Part shown: piece after piece, positions 24,612-38,300 of the stretch
Numbering within the stretch: the first letter of the stretch is position 1
How the letters are laid out: each line of letters opens with the position of its first letter
Assembly (NCBI GenBank): GCA_959347315.1
Contig: OY365809.1
Coordinates: 2,397,953 to 2,461,952 of the forward strand
Source: Bimastos eiseni
Taxonomy: Eukaryota > Annelida > Clitellata > Crassiclitellata > Lumbricidae
Direction of reading: 5' to 3'
Length of the DNA stretch: 64,000 nt
Made by a program: the position numbers and the translations under genes
Notes under the pieces: model-generated
Databases searched by the model: none
What the model was told of the DNA's origin: nothing
What the model saw: the letters and a program-made list of their open reading frames with translations, nothing else

Positions 24612-26343
24612 AATATAAATAATATAAATTTATATATATATATAGGACGAGGCAGAGCCAAGAAGGCAGAGCCAGAACACTTGAAATGGGGTATAGGGGC
24701 TACATACAATCATGTTTACTGTTTAATGTTTACTGTTTACTGTTTAATTACTGTTGTATTATTATACCGATTATTGTCGGCAGGAACTGTTAAAGCTGAT
24801 TTCTGAAGACACGGACGGCGTTTCTTTTTAAATGTTTGAAACGCTCTCTATCTCTCTTACACACACACATTTAAAACGGTGTTAAGTGATGCTGTATTAG
24901 AATGGTGCAACTTAATTACAGGTGCTCCTAGTGCGAAACGTCGTTGTTGAAGTTAACTGGCAATCATATTGAATCAACGTATGACTTATTTATTGAATAA
25001 ACTATAAATTGAATGAATTATTGAATGTCAACAGCCAAGGTACACCTTTGGTGTACTTTATCACATTCTCTTAATCAGCTAATTAATGCTTGAAGTCGTG
25101 ATTTAAAAGCTTGTCGCTATTTCCAATCTCGCTTGATGGTGCAATTAATTTTGGTGGCCCTAAGCGCGAGATTGCATTCTTTTGTCAATGTCTTGTAATG
25201 CGTATTTTATTTGCAATGTTTGTTTCACGTATTTACTAATGTTTTTTTTCCAATGAGTGATGAACGTATTAATTAACTACAGAATGAATGATTGCCTGAC
25301 TGATTGAACGAACGAATAAATGAATGAGAGACTTATTCCGTGACGGAAGTTCATTAAGCAAAGATAATTCAGTCGTCATTGATAATGAGGCGGTTAATTC
25401 AACCGTTCTGATGATTCGCTTAAACTTGGGCGAAAGGTTCCTGCCTTCGATTGACCCCGTGCGAAAGGTCAACCAGAATCGTTTCCAACCCAGCACCTCT
25501 ATTCAGCAAAGATGCTATCACACTTGCCACAGTAAGATAAGGTGCCTAAAGTGTTCAATATGGCTTCATACATTGCAGTACAATGACCCAAATTTAAGAA
25601 CATGCAAAGGTAGTCATGGTAGTCATAATTATGTTTGTTCAGATAGATAGGTCTTAACCTGTGACTTGCATTGGGTCCTGCAACAGAGGAGGCTATAATT
25701 CGTGCGAATCGAAGTAGGCATTATTCTTAAAAGGAATGTTGCCATCTGTCATCTCTCCTAGTCTTTGGCTAATTCAATGAGATTCTTCCTAAGATTCCAT
25801 GCTAGATAAGGTTGGTGTTTGGGTCCTAAAGCCTAGGAGTCATAAGTTTAATGTTTAGTTCATTGTCTGGGCCTACATCGCTTCATTTAGAATTGCAGTT
25901 GATATAAAATTGCTACTGATGGAATTGTGTTATCGGTAGTATGTTGGTTGTCTTTCCATGGCCAATATAGAATCTTACTATACCCTGTGTGATCTGCTCT
26001 CACTGGCGCATGAGTTAGTTCAAGAAGTTCACACGGAATTTCCTCTTGAGGTAAATCGTAGTTCGATGGCCGCCTATCCAAAACAGACAGATAGACAGAT
26101 AGACAGCGATATAGAAGAACAGGCAAAGAGACAGACGGATTTGATGTTGTATACATACCGTGTAGAAATACACACAGACAGACACAGGGATAGACACAGA
26201 GACAACCAGACAGCCACACACAAACAAAAAGACAAAAACGGACGGACAGAAAGCAGCCAAGGACAAGAGAGAGAGACAGAGACAGAGAGAGAGACACAGA
26301 GAGAGAGAGAGAGAGACAGAGAGAGAGAGAAAGAAAGACACAC

Positions 26344-26384
<41 letters not shown>

Positions 26385-29300
26385 GTCAGAAGGACAGACA
26401 ACGTAGTGTAACACCCGGGCGGATTAAGACATCGAGAAGAACAGAACGAGACGCAGTTAGACTGGAGAGAGACTGGCATACAGACGGGCGAAATAGATAA
26501 TACAGAGACGATATGATTTATATACTGTATCTGGATTAGGTTGGTTTATCCAGTCGACTAATAATTCCTGTCTTTAATGGCTGAAGACGCGCTTTGTTAT
26601 GCAGATGAGAAAGACAGAGTTAATCAGATGAGAACTGATTGAGATTCATCTGTTAAGTCAATCACCCGACTGACAATAATTAATGCATTCGACACGCATT
26701 GTTTTCGCACGATTTGGCTGCCGACGCATTCATTAAAGTAACGGTAATGACTGACGATGACAGAGGTATAGACGTGACAGGTGACAGGGTGATCGGTCTC
26801 AGGTAAATAAATGAATAAGAATTCCCACGAAAGAATGTAGATGTCAGTAAGCACTCGCTCAAGGTACCCCTAAACTTTGGGAAGAAGGTCCCCTACAGAG
26901 TGGGGAGAAGGTTCCCCTACACAGTTGGAAGGAGGGCCCCATACACAGTTGTAGTGGGGAGGAGGCACGCGTACTCTGTAGTACGTTAAGTACTTGCTCA
27001 AGGCCTCCTTACACTATAGGGAAAAAGGTCCCCCTACTCCTTTGCAAGTCAAGTATCTGCTTAAGGTCCCACTACGCAGTGGGGAGGAGTTCCTTCTAAT
27101 CTGTTCTATGTGAAGTACTTGCTCAAACTTCTTTTAGACAGGGGGTGCGGTCCCCCTATTCACGTGTAGGGGAAGTACTTGCTCAAGTCCCCCCTACACA
27201 TTTGGGAAGAGATCCCCATATTCAGTTGTAAGTGAAGTACTTTCTCAAGGTCCCCCAGCCATTTGTGAAATTTGGTCCGCTAACCATTGGTGATATTTGG
27301 TCCTTTAACCATTGGTAAAATTTGGTCCCCAAACCATTTGTGAAATTTGGTCCGCTAACCATTGGTGATATTTGGTCACCGCAGCCTCTGGTAAGACTTG
27401 GATTCTCTCAGCCATGGTTCAGTTTGAATCCAGTAGACGCGTAAAATTCTGCTCCCTCAAAACTGGAACATTTGGTTCCCTCGGCCACGTTTAAATTTTG
27501 TTCCCTCGACAACGGTAAGTTCGGCTGTTGAAAGACTAAGATTTACTGCCCCGATAAAATAACACAAATCTGTCGTCTCCTGCTTTTCATCAGCGTATGT
27601 GATAGGCCTATGCTCCGGTTTGACTCCGTTGAAAGGTGATCCATTCCAAGCTGTGATAATAGCCGAAGCAGAGCAGTTAGATGAAAATTTATCAATGGTA
27701 ATAGCAGAAATGGTTCATTATTGTATATATCAATGATTCTGGCAGCCAATAAATGTAACGAAGCTGATGCTACTTAGCCAAAGACTTTCTGTCAAAGAAC
27801 TAGCGATAGTTAAAGGCTAAACAAATGCGCTATAAAATTACAATTTCAGCTATAATAGATGAATTACTAATTTCTCTCTCGACGTCAACGTTGATGCCAT
27901 AAGACTGAAGATTCAATTGCTGTTTGATAGTATTAATCAATAGCTGCGTTAATTAGCAGCCTCTTAAACACCTATTTTAAATCTGTTGCATGCAATATAA
28001 ATAAACAAGGAAAGTCACAATCAGGGTTGAATGCCATGTTTCCTCTTCCTAGTTAGGCCTATACTTTTGCCATTGTTCGCCTTCTGACTGTGCCAGTCCA
28101 AAGTGTGGATGAAGAAGGAGGGTGACGCTGATATGAATATTACACACTAATATTCGACAGGAATTATCCACATACAAATTTTTAAAAGTAAAAATTATAA
28201 CAGGCAAATTTGGTTAAACGTGCACAATGCATAGAATTCCAATTCTAATTAAGATCATAATTTTTACATTAGATTCCTATTCTACTTTGAAACTTGAAAG
28301 TGATTATTTATTATTCATCTGTCGTTTAACAACATATAGTTAACTACAGCGAGTTGTTTAGTTTGGTTGTCTTGTTACATCGAATAGTGGTTGGCGGTTG
28401 TTGCAGTTTAACGACACTGTGTGATAACAAAGATCATTAGCGTCGCCCTCCTTCTTTATCCACGCTAGGGACTGGCACTGCCCGAGTTCTGCCAGTGGCG
28501 GAATTCTAACATATTTAGTTTTTGTTTAAACAACGGTTTACTGACATCTCATGACAACAATGGCCTCTGGCGTCATATAAAATATCGTACAATTGCAATT
28601 TTACAGAGCAGCAAAATACATTAACATTTAATCTATACATATATTCATATTATACGCCTTTGCATTGATCGTGTGGCAAACATATTTCGAATGTCAGTTT
28701 CATTTAACAGCTATTTGAGTTGTATAACATTCAGGAATCATAATATGCTAACATCATTTGGATAAAGCATTTAAGGTTGAATGTAAGAGAGTCTTTTTCA
28801 TACCTGGATACATTGTTTAGGAACAATAGAAACATGAGCTTGACATAATTTCATATGAACACATAATATTCTATAATTATAATACATTGTATCTAGATGG
28901 CATAATAATTATTATGCGCTTAGAGTAATGGCGAGACATGAAAGGAACATTAGTTTATCTATGTATGTGGCTTTTACATCAGTTTGTACAATATCCAACA
29001 GCGATTTACTTCATCCAGACGGCGTCACGCTCCTTAATGATGGGCCCATCTCTCTAATCAAATTTTCCCATTTCCCCAAAGAAACGCGTGACACCGTCTC
29101 TGCACATCTTAAACACGGTATTCATTTGTAGTTAAGCAGTCCATTCAACATAGATATTATAGATTATTAGACAAAATATCCTAATTCTAGCGTTTGAAAG
29201 GTAACAGGCACATGGACCTTGTTCTGGTTAAACATGTTAATTTCCAATTTCACATCAATGCAAGAATCTACTATTTGAGTATGATTTCTAGCGCTTTGTT

Positions 29301-32300
29301 TACCATACATATAGCGCTACATGGAAAACACATATTGGCTAAAGTAACAGAGTGGCTAAATGTGGATCTTAATATAATTTCCAAATACTGCTTTACAACG
29401 AGGCAAAAACTTTCTGACTTCTGCCACCCTTTCGAAGGCGGGGTCATTTCAACCGCCCTGGACCAAAAGGCAACTCTTGGGCGGCTTGCGTGTTTACTTG
29501 TGTATGTTTACTTAGTGGATCGATTGAGCGGAAACATACTTATAGCGCTTGAATTAAACGATTTAAAGGTGTCTAAATGAAGGACTGCGACTCTATTCAT
29601 CGTGGTTGTGGGTGTTTAATGACACGTCGTCTAGGCTCTATGGGCCCATAGTGTAAACAACGAACCAATCGCACTATTTTAAAACTGCTTTGTTGTAAAC
29701 TGTGAAATAATTACGCTATCACAGTCAACGGCCATTGATTCCCCTGAATATCGCTGGGCTATTGAACTTCTCAAACTGTTACCCTAGTTCGTGTCGGACT
29801 TTATTAAACTCGAGAATTTAGCTACAAAACACTAGGCTATTTAGTCCTTGTTAAATGTTTTCATGCCACCCATTATAGTTTATCGACAGCGTTCAATCGC
29901 TTAATAGTACGAAGATGTATGCCAAATAAACTGTGGATGGTTGGGTTAGATTGGATCAAGAGCTTAACGACAAAGGGCACACCTCTTTTATTTGAAATAT
30001 TCGCAGTGTAAGTTTCTGCAGATAGCTTTCCAAGTCATTGATAATATGTGTTCGGCACACACTTATACTGCGAATATTCCAAATAAAAGAGGTGTGCTTA
30101 CCCGTAATCATTGCAACTCCTTCGCTGCAAGAACTCAGGGATTGCCAGTCTCAAGTATGGATAAAGAGGAGGTTGACGCTAATGGTCTTTAATTGTTACC
30201 ACACAGTGTCGTTAAACTGCCACTACACACCGTAATCAATGTGCCCCTCTAATCACATTTGCACTCGTACTGTAACTCTGTCACTTATTGCACTCCGACA
30301 GTGTCTGTCCCAAGTCTGGTAAAGGAGGAGGACGACACTAATGGTCTTTGCTATCCCTCAGTGTTGCTGAACTAGAAATGCTACTACATTTTCAATAAAC
30401 TCATCCACTGCTTGCACTCTTACGCTGCCAGTCCCAAGCCTAGATAAAGATTTAGGGGACACTAATGATCTAGTCATTACACAGTGTCGTTAAACTATAA
30501 TCACCACTACATTTTCAATATATTCCGCCACTTCCCTCACTCTTGTAGTCTCAAGCCTAGCCAAGGAGGACGACGCTAATGATATTTGTTAGAATCATAC
30601 AGCGTCGTCAAACTAAATATAATATATTACTAGTCCTACATCGAAGACGTTTAAGATAATATTATATTGGTGTACTATTGCATTCTCTAATTTATATTGT
30701 GCCGCCCACAACTGTGGCCATTATGAAACGCTCACAGTGATAGAACCCCGATAGCAGAAAAGTTGTAGGAGAATATGAGAGCTACTCAGAATTTGTTTGT
30801 TAACCCTTATCGATGTTGGCCCTTCAGCTTGAACCTGTCTTCCACAGTCCATGCGCCTGGAATTACTGACCTTCTCACCTTGCCATTTTGAGTTTCTAAG
30901 ACGCCTTAAGACTTCTATGTTCTCTTGCCCACGCACTGACGCCCGTTGAGAGCGCTGCTGATTCGAGAGGCGCTGAATAAATGCTTGATTGCATTACTTA
31001 TCGTTAGAGAAAATTTCTGATGTGAAAATAGAGCTTATACGACAAGCATTCAATTAAACATTAGCTATAAAGAAATCCCTTTCCTTCAGTAACCGTTGTA
31101 TGCTATTACTTCGGCCATCTTGAATGTCAAAACCAACAAACAATACTCCGAATTCTTCCCAGATCCCCCGTTGAGACTCCCTCAGAAGGGGGGCAGTGGA
31201 TGGCGGGCTAATGGAGAAATGGGTGACGTAGAATGGGGCAACGGTGTGGGAATGTACCCGAGATGACGGATCGAATTCCGTAAACAATCCGAAAAAGATT
31301 CGCCATTGCTGTCGATGTAAATAATACTCAGAGTTTATCGTAAACTTTCTTGTCCGCAGGCAGACGATATTGAGTTACTGCTGTAAGCTACTGAGTTGGA
31401 TAAAGCAGATCTCGCATTGGACCGTGAGATCGCAAAGCTTAATATAATTATCATATCTCATATATTCATAATTTCTATAGTAGTGATGATGATAATGATA
31501 GTGATTATGATGATCATGATTATTATTATAATAATAATAATAAGTATAATAATAAGTTGTCGTAATACCGCTTCTGCTTAATGACAAGGGGGTGAGATAT
31601 ATATTCTTTACGACTCGGATAACACTTTAAATTTGCATTCAAAGACATTGGTTGGAACTAGATAATTATGCCTGTCCTATGCCGAAATCCCTGTTACAAA
31701 GGCTAAAAGTCGCAGCGATGTTTCCTGTTGGTGCCAGTCCAAATTCCATGAAGGATCTCGCCCTCCATTTTCAGCTTTAAGCTTAAAGCTGAAAATGGAA
31801 ATCGAGATCGTTCATCTTTGTTTAGACACAGCATCATTAGACTTTAAACATAAGGACCAACTGTATGCGTGAATGAGACGGCATAGTCTCAATAATCATA
31901 AAGCATATATTTATCACCAAGCTTGTTTAAGATTCTGACAGAGCAGGTAATGCGAAAAGCATTGCTAGGCTACAATAAGGGATTCAGGATTGGAAGGAAG
32001 ACTATTAATAACCTTAGATATGCTGATGACATCGTGCTACTGGCCACTTCACCAGAGGATTTACAGGAGTTTGTTGCAACGTGTTGAGATAGCAGCAAAA
32101 GATTGCAGTATGTTGATTAACATAGCAAAGACAAAAGTAATGACAAATAACAATGATACACTTTTGATCAAGGTGGACAGATACAAACTGGAACAAGTGG
32201 ACTCATTTACATTCTTGGGGAACAGAGTAACGAATGATGGGGACTGCGCGAGTGAGGTAAAATCAAGATTAGCTTTGGGAAGGTCAGTCATGTTTAAGTT

Positions 32301-35300
32301 GGTAAGCCTCTGGAAGAATAAATCAGTCAGTACTAAAATCAAACTGCGACTCATGAAGGCCTTGGCTTGGCTAGGAGCAACGTATGGTTGTGAGGCGTGG
32401 ACAATAAAGAAAGAAGAAGAGAAACGCATACAAGCATTTGAGAACAATTACAGGAGGACACTGCTCAAAATTCCATGGACAGCATTGGTGACAACCGAAC
32501 AAGTATATATACATATATCGAATGGCGAAAGTTAATAGCAAGCTGTTGGGCCACATCAAATCCAGAAAACTGCGGTACTTCGGGCGTATCGTGAGACAGC
32601 CTAAAGACAGTATTGAGAACAGTGTAATGTTGGGTATAGTGGAAGGAAGCCGAAGTCGTGGAAGACCCAGAATCTGCTGGTTTGACAATGTCATGGCGTG
32701 GACTGATTTAAGAGGCACAGGCTTAATGAACATCGTAAGAGACAGAAAGCATTGGACATCACTCTCCCATTCATGTAGTCAACCGTCGCGAAGCGACGAT
32801 GACGATATGATTATTAATCCACAGTTTAACGCGGTCATATGATTTCTATGGCCGTTGACGACAATTTGAAACATATACAGTACAGTGCAAAGAAATTCAT
32901 AGCGTCCGAAAAACACCATTCAAAACTGTCTGAATTTTAAACTGTCATTAGTGTTCATTGTTTTAAAACATAAATAATAATGGTATTAATAACATCAATA
33001 ATACATGTAATATAGTATTTCATGCAAATGTAACAATATTTGCATTAATATTTGCACTAGGAAATGTTAAAAATAAAACAAATTGTGTATGACCAGTCTC
33101 TATGTACATTATGTAATCAACAAACTTTTAAAGAATCTTTTAGCATTAAATTGTTTCATAATGTTCTTATTCTATCAAACATTCATTTATACAGAAATAT
33201 TTTCATATAATGTATGTTAATAATATTCGTTTATCATATTATACTAAGGTGTAATTCAGTGAATTACAGCTTTGCATAAATCTCAAATTGCTCACTTTGA
33301 CTTTCTAATACAACTCCATTAACATTTGTCATATATGCATTTATATGTATGAAATGACTCAAATGAGGTCAATATTAATTATCACATGTTTGTATAAGCA
33401 CCTAATTAACACAATCAAGGCAAAGCAATTGAAATTTATTTTCACACATCAAAAACCAAAAAACTGAATTTGTTTAGGATTACATTTACACAACTTTTCC
33501 CTTAATAATAAGGTTTACAAGCATGTAAACTTTACTTTGCATACAACCATTCAACCACCACTTAGTAAATTCTTTGTATTAAAATCCATTTTATATAAAA
33601 CATATGCATCTTTTAATGTGCTAGAGATGTTCTCTTTTCGGCAATCTAACAATAATTGGTTAATATTTTCTCTGACATTACACAAACTACAAAGTCCAGT
33701 TTCATGTTTCTTCATAAGAAGACGTCTTTCATTTAAATTTACTTTTCCTAACCTTAATCTTGATAGTTGAACCTCTTTCCTTCTATTTTGTAAGTGAATT
33801 TTAAGCACGTGTCCACCACAGGACAAATATATTTATAATGCTGACCTTTAGAATCATTGTCATATTCCCTCTGCCATTCATTTACTATATCAGATTTTAT
33901 AATGGAAAAGATTTCTTGTAATTCTAAATCATTTGTTGAATTTATAATAGGCAAATTAAGAGGTTCTTTTGCTAAAGCATCTGCCTTTTCATTACCTAAT
34001 ATATTAACATGACTAGGAATCCAAATTAAACATATGTTACTCATCTTAATTTGATTCATTACTACCGTTTTTTCCTGTAAAAGGAGTGGTCTAGAGTGTG
34101 AATAGTAATTTTTAATAGAATTTTTAAATCAGTCAGAAAGAGCAGCACGAATATGAAGTGACATGAGTATATGAACACATGACATATATTTATGGTTCTG
34201 AAAGACACTTTTCAAAGGTGTCAAAATGCTCGATAAAGGACGCGAGCGAAACTATAATCTTTCTTATGTCACAGTATAGTTATATGGATATGAATCAACT
34301 TATTATTAACGAAATTGCACCTAATCACACAATTTGTTTATTGTCGTGAATAAGCTATAGTTATTAAACGAAAGCTTTAAGTCAGTAAATGATTTCCCGG
34401 TATCTAACCATTCACTAATTGATTCAAGAGGGTTACGCAGAGTCGTATTATTGCTACAGTGAAAACTGTAAAATAATTGACTCGACGGTCTAATGCCTTC
34501 TTCGGTTTTCTGCCGATTAACAGGTTTTTGACATGAAGAATTCTTGTCTCCTCTCCTTTCTCTCCAGCTCCCTCTGTCGTTCGCTTTCCTCTTTTTAGTC
34601 TCATAAGGTTCTCCATTGTTCAGATCACTTAGCCTTCGTTCAATCTTTCCCTTCCTCTTCTTCATCTCATCTAATCTAATCATATAAAATCTTATACGAT
34701 TACTTTTTTAGCGCCCTATCATGATGCCCAATAGACCAATTCTTTTTATATCGAGTGATTAATGTGGAATCAAAAGCTATTAATGGCGTACAGACCATCA
34801 GTTCTGGAAGTTCTGTTGACTGGGTTCTTCCTGTTTGCGGGGCCTTCACAGGTTTTAATCATCTTGCAATCTGTTATTCGAAAATGTCGCTGTTCGTCTG
34901 ACTTTTTCATCATGTCGACTTTAATATCATGTTGATTAGCATAGGATGCGCCTCTGGCTAGAAATCTTTAGGGACCCTATAGGCACTTGTGTTATTATAA
35001 TAATGATGATGATGATGAGGGTGATGATGGTGTTGGTGATGATGATGACAATGGTGATGACGCTTTGTAATTATTTCAAGAATTGAGAACTCGGATTGAT
35101 TAATTCTTCGTAGAAAACAAAAATTATTGATATTGTTTGAAAAGAGGAAGTGCCATAATTTCCATCCCATGAAGTGGGGATGGGCCTACGCGTGCCCTTC
35201 TTATCCCCAAATGACACAAATGACTCCAATAGATCAGTTGGTTTGTTATTTGACCGATTGAAGGTCTAACTTTTGACTGAAGGGCTTACGCGTGCATGTA

Positions 35301-38300
35301 CTTGTCCAATCTCACAATCTGTGTGCTAATAAAACAACTAATTATTATTTTATGTATAATGCAATGCAAAAACAGAACTAAAATTGAATTTAAAAAACCC
35401 AGATCGTTAACTAAAACGTAATTGAGTGCATATTACATAAGCTCGATGAATTGCCCCATATAGATATTTGTTCGAGCCACAACACTGTATATTCCTCATT
35501 CTGCAATTATATATCTATCAATAGTTACATGTGATTGGATATTACATATTAGATAGATGTTACAATCATTACATATTATTACCATCTGCCATGTGTTTAC
35601 AGCGCAATCGAATACGACACTGCCGCCATCTAGCGAGTTAGACGAAACAACTCCTCCTGACGGTAGGCAATTTATTTTTCGTTACTTAACGTGAAACATA
35701 ATTAATATAAAAAAATAGCTGGCTAAAAATTTAACTAATAGATCGATGACTAAAAATTACATAACAAGTAATAATAATAAATAATTTGAAATTTAATGAT
35801 CGACATATAATTATTAAAACTAATAGTATATTTAATAAAACATGGATCGACATCTAAAAATTAAACCACAGATTTAGTTAAAAATTAAGTCACAGTATTT
35901 GATACATCATAGATTTATGGATATGAATTGATTTATAGAACAGTAAAGCACTCGATCTTAGCAGCATAGATTTGAATGGATGAGATTGACTCATCTGTTC
36001 TGGCGCCACATAAATTGCACCAATAAGTGTCTAATGCCTGCATCAAAAGCCGACACCTGTGACTCCATTATTTTCTTTGACCCGACTTACAGAGGCTCCA
36101 TCATTTCGGTCAGACCACATGCGTGAGGAACCGATTCTTCAACCAGTTGGCAGCACAGTCCGACTGCGATGCAGAGCCGAGGGCACACCTCGTCCTCAGG
36201 TTAGCTGGTATAAAGACGGCAGGGTCATTCATAATGTCCCTGAGACCGTAAGTGGAGACCTGCAGGGGTCGAGGCACACCCTCAAGGTGTCGAACTTAAT
36301 GGAGGAGGACAGCGGGAAGTACATGTGCTGGGTTCAAAACCGAGCGGGATCGATCAACTTCACCTACACACTCGAAGTCATAGGTATGTATGCATGATCA
36401 GCTCTACGACTGTGAAATTATAGGTTACATTGCAAAGGTAATGCTGTCACAAGGAAAGGTAACAAAGGTGAAGGTAATAGGTGAAGGTGAAGCCTCGTCC
36501 GCCCCGGACGAGGCTTCAGTCACTGTGTAGGGACCTTGAGCAAGTCCTTCGCGCACCATTGCTCTGCAGTACAACTGCAATTGTGCCGTCGAGGCACTTC
36601 TGAGCAAAAGATGTTGGAAGAAGGGCGGTATCAAATTTCGGTAATAATATAGGTAAAGGTCACACAATTAATGCAAAGGAAGTCTAGGTAATAGCAAGAA
36701 AGGTAAAGGTTATGCAGGTATATGTAAAAAATTTGAAAGTAACAACTGCACAGACACCAAAGGTGGAGATCACGATGGCAAAGGCAAAAAATGCGAAGGT
36801 CGTTAAGTAAGGAAACGGTCAGGATGCTAATAATTACAAAGGTAGCGGTAACAAAGGTTGCGGTATCTAAGGTGTCGGTAAGAAGGGTAAATCGAGTGAA
36901 TTTAGCAAAGGCAAAAACAATAAAAGTGATGGTAACAACGGTTAAGTTAAATAAATAAGACCACAAATGGAAAGTTAACTCTCAGATTACAGAGGTCACC
37001 ATTTTCACAAGCATCTATTTACAAGCATAAGAGCTTAGTTGATTTATGAGGAGAGTATTGTGAGTGATTATGTCAAATTCGTATGTTCTAATACCTACTG
37101 TTGTTTGTTGTAGTATAAGTGGTACTTGTGAAAGTATTGGTTGCAGTTGTTGTAGTAGGAGGAGTGGCGTTTGAAGTAGACCATAGTAGTGATATATAGT
37201 GGTAGTTGTTACTTTCGTTGTTACTGGTTCAATTTGAATGTTCCGTGTTGTTTTATTAGCTCGTTTTTCCGATACTCCTGAGTTCGTTGCTCCATATTTG
37301 GAGAACGTGACTGCGTTGGTTGGTGCGTCCGTAAGCTTTCAATGTCACATGAAGAGTAACATTCTGCCACACATTCAGGTAAGCTATAACGAGTACACTC
37401 ACAATACACTCACAATGGGAAGATGAGAGGGCAAGGAAGATGACCGGACTGTCCACCCGCTCTCATATCCAGAGGCTTAGAAATAATCAGCTAGCAGCTC
37501 CGTGCCAATGGCTGCCACATTCAAGGATCTCTTAATTAAGGAACTGATCTTATTCTAAGTAGTTATTCGGAATGGATATTATAAAAGTTTGCTATTTATA
37601 AAGATATTTCGGACGTTGAATTATATCGGCGCACTGGAATATTCGAGTGTTCTTGTTAGATATTCGGGTTGTCCAATCCTTTCGAATTCCGCTTTTTGGC
37701 GACGTGAACGAGTGCATTAGTGCTTCAAATGCGTCTAAAATCATTAACTTGAATATTAAATGCGTAAGATTACTCTATATTTTAACTCGATGATGACGAT
37801 GAGCTCTCCGCCCCAAGCCTTTATGCCACCGAAGGCAGGTCCATTGGCTTTATGCCACCTGGGGATGAGATGGGTGAGGCGGTTTCCCGTTGCCTTCTTG
37901 ACTTGACCTGGGTTCGAACCTGCGACCCTTCGGTGGCAAGGTACAGAGCATACCGCTGCGCCAACCTTAGCCTATATTTGGGATGTCCATATAACTTAGA
38001 TGGATGATAGTGAAGATAGATTTTTAAATGCCAGTGTATAAAGCTGATTCACTGAAAAATGCATCGAGTAACTGCAATATCGATCCGGTTTTTTTTATTG
38101 ATTTTCTCCCTTCCAGTGGTTGAAGAGGGTCGATTACCCACACGATCAGAGGTACCGTAACACGACGATCTCCGTCCACGGTCAGAAGTTTATCGCCCTT
38201 CAGAGGGGGGTCGTACTCGCCCAGAAGGACGGAACATATCTCAGCAAAATGGTCATTCACTCCGTCACTGATCCGGACTCCGGACTCTACATATGCGCTG

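Noticed and set aside
25887..26500. 175- and 180-codon frames on opposite strands
   Set aside because: Driven by GA/CAGA microsatellite; no domain or splice context.
34321..34683. 120-codon basic frame on the minus strand
   Set aside because: No motif, no splice sites that extend it, AT-rich neighbourhood; probably chance.
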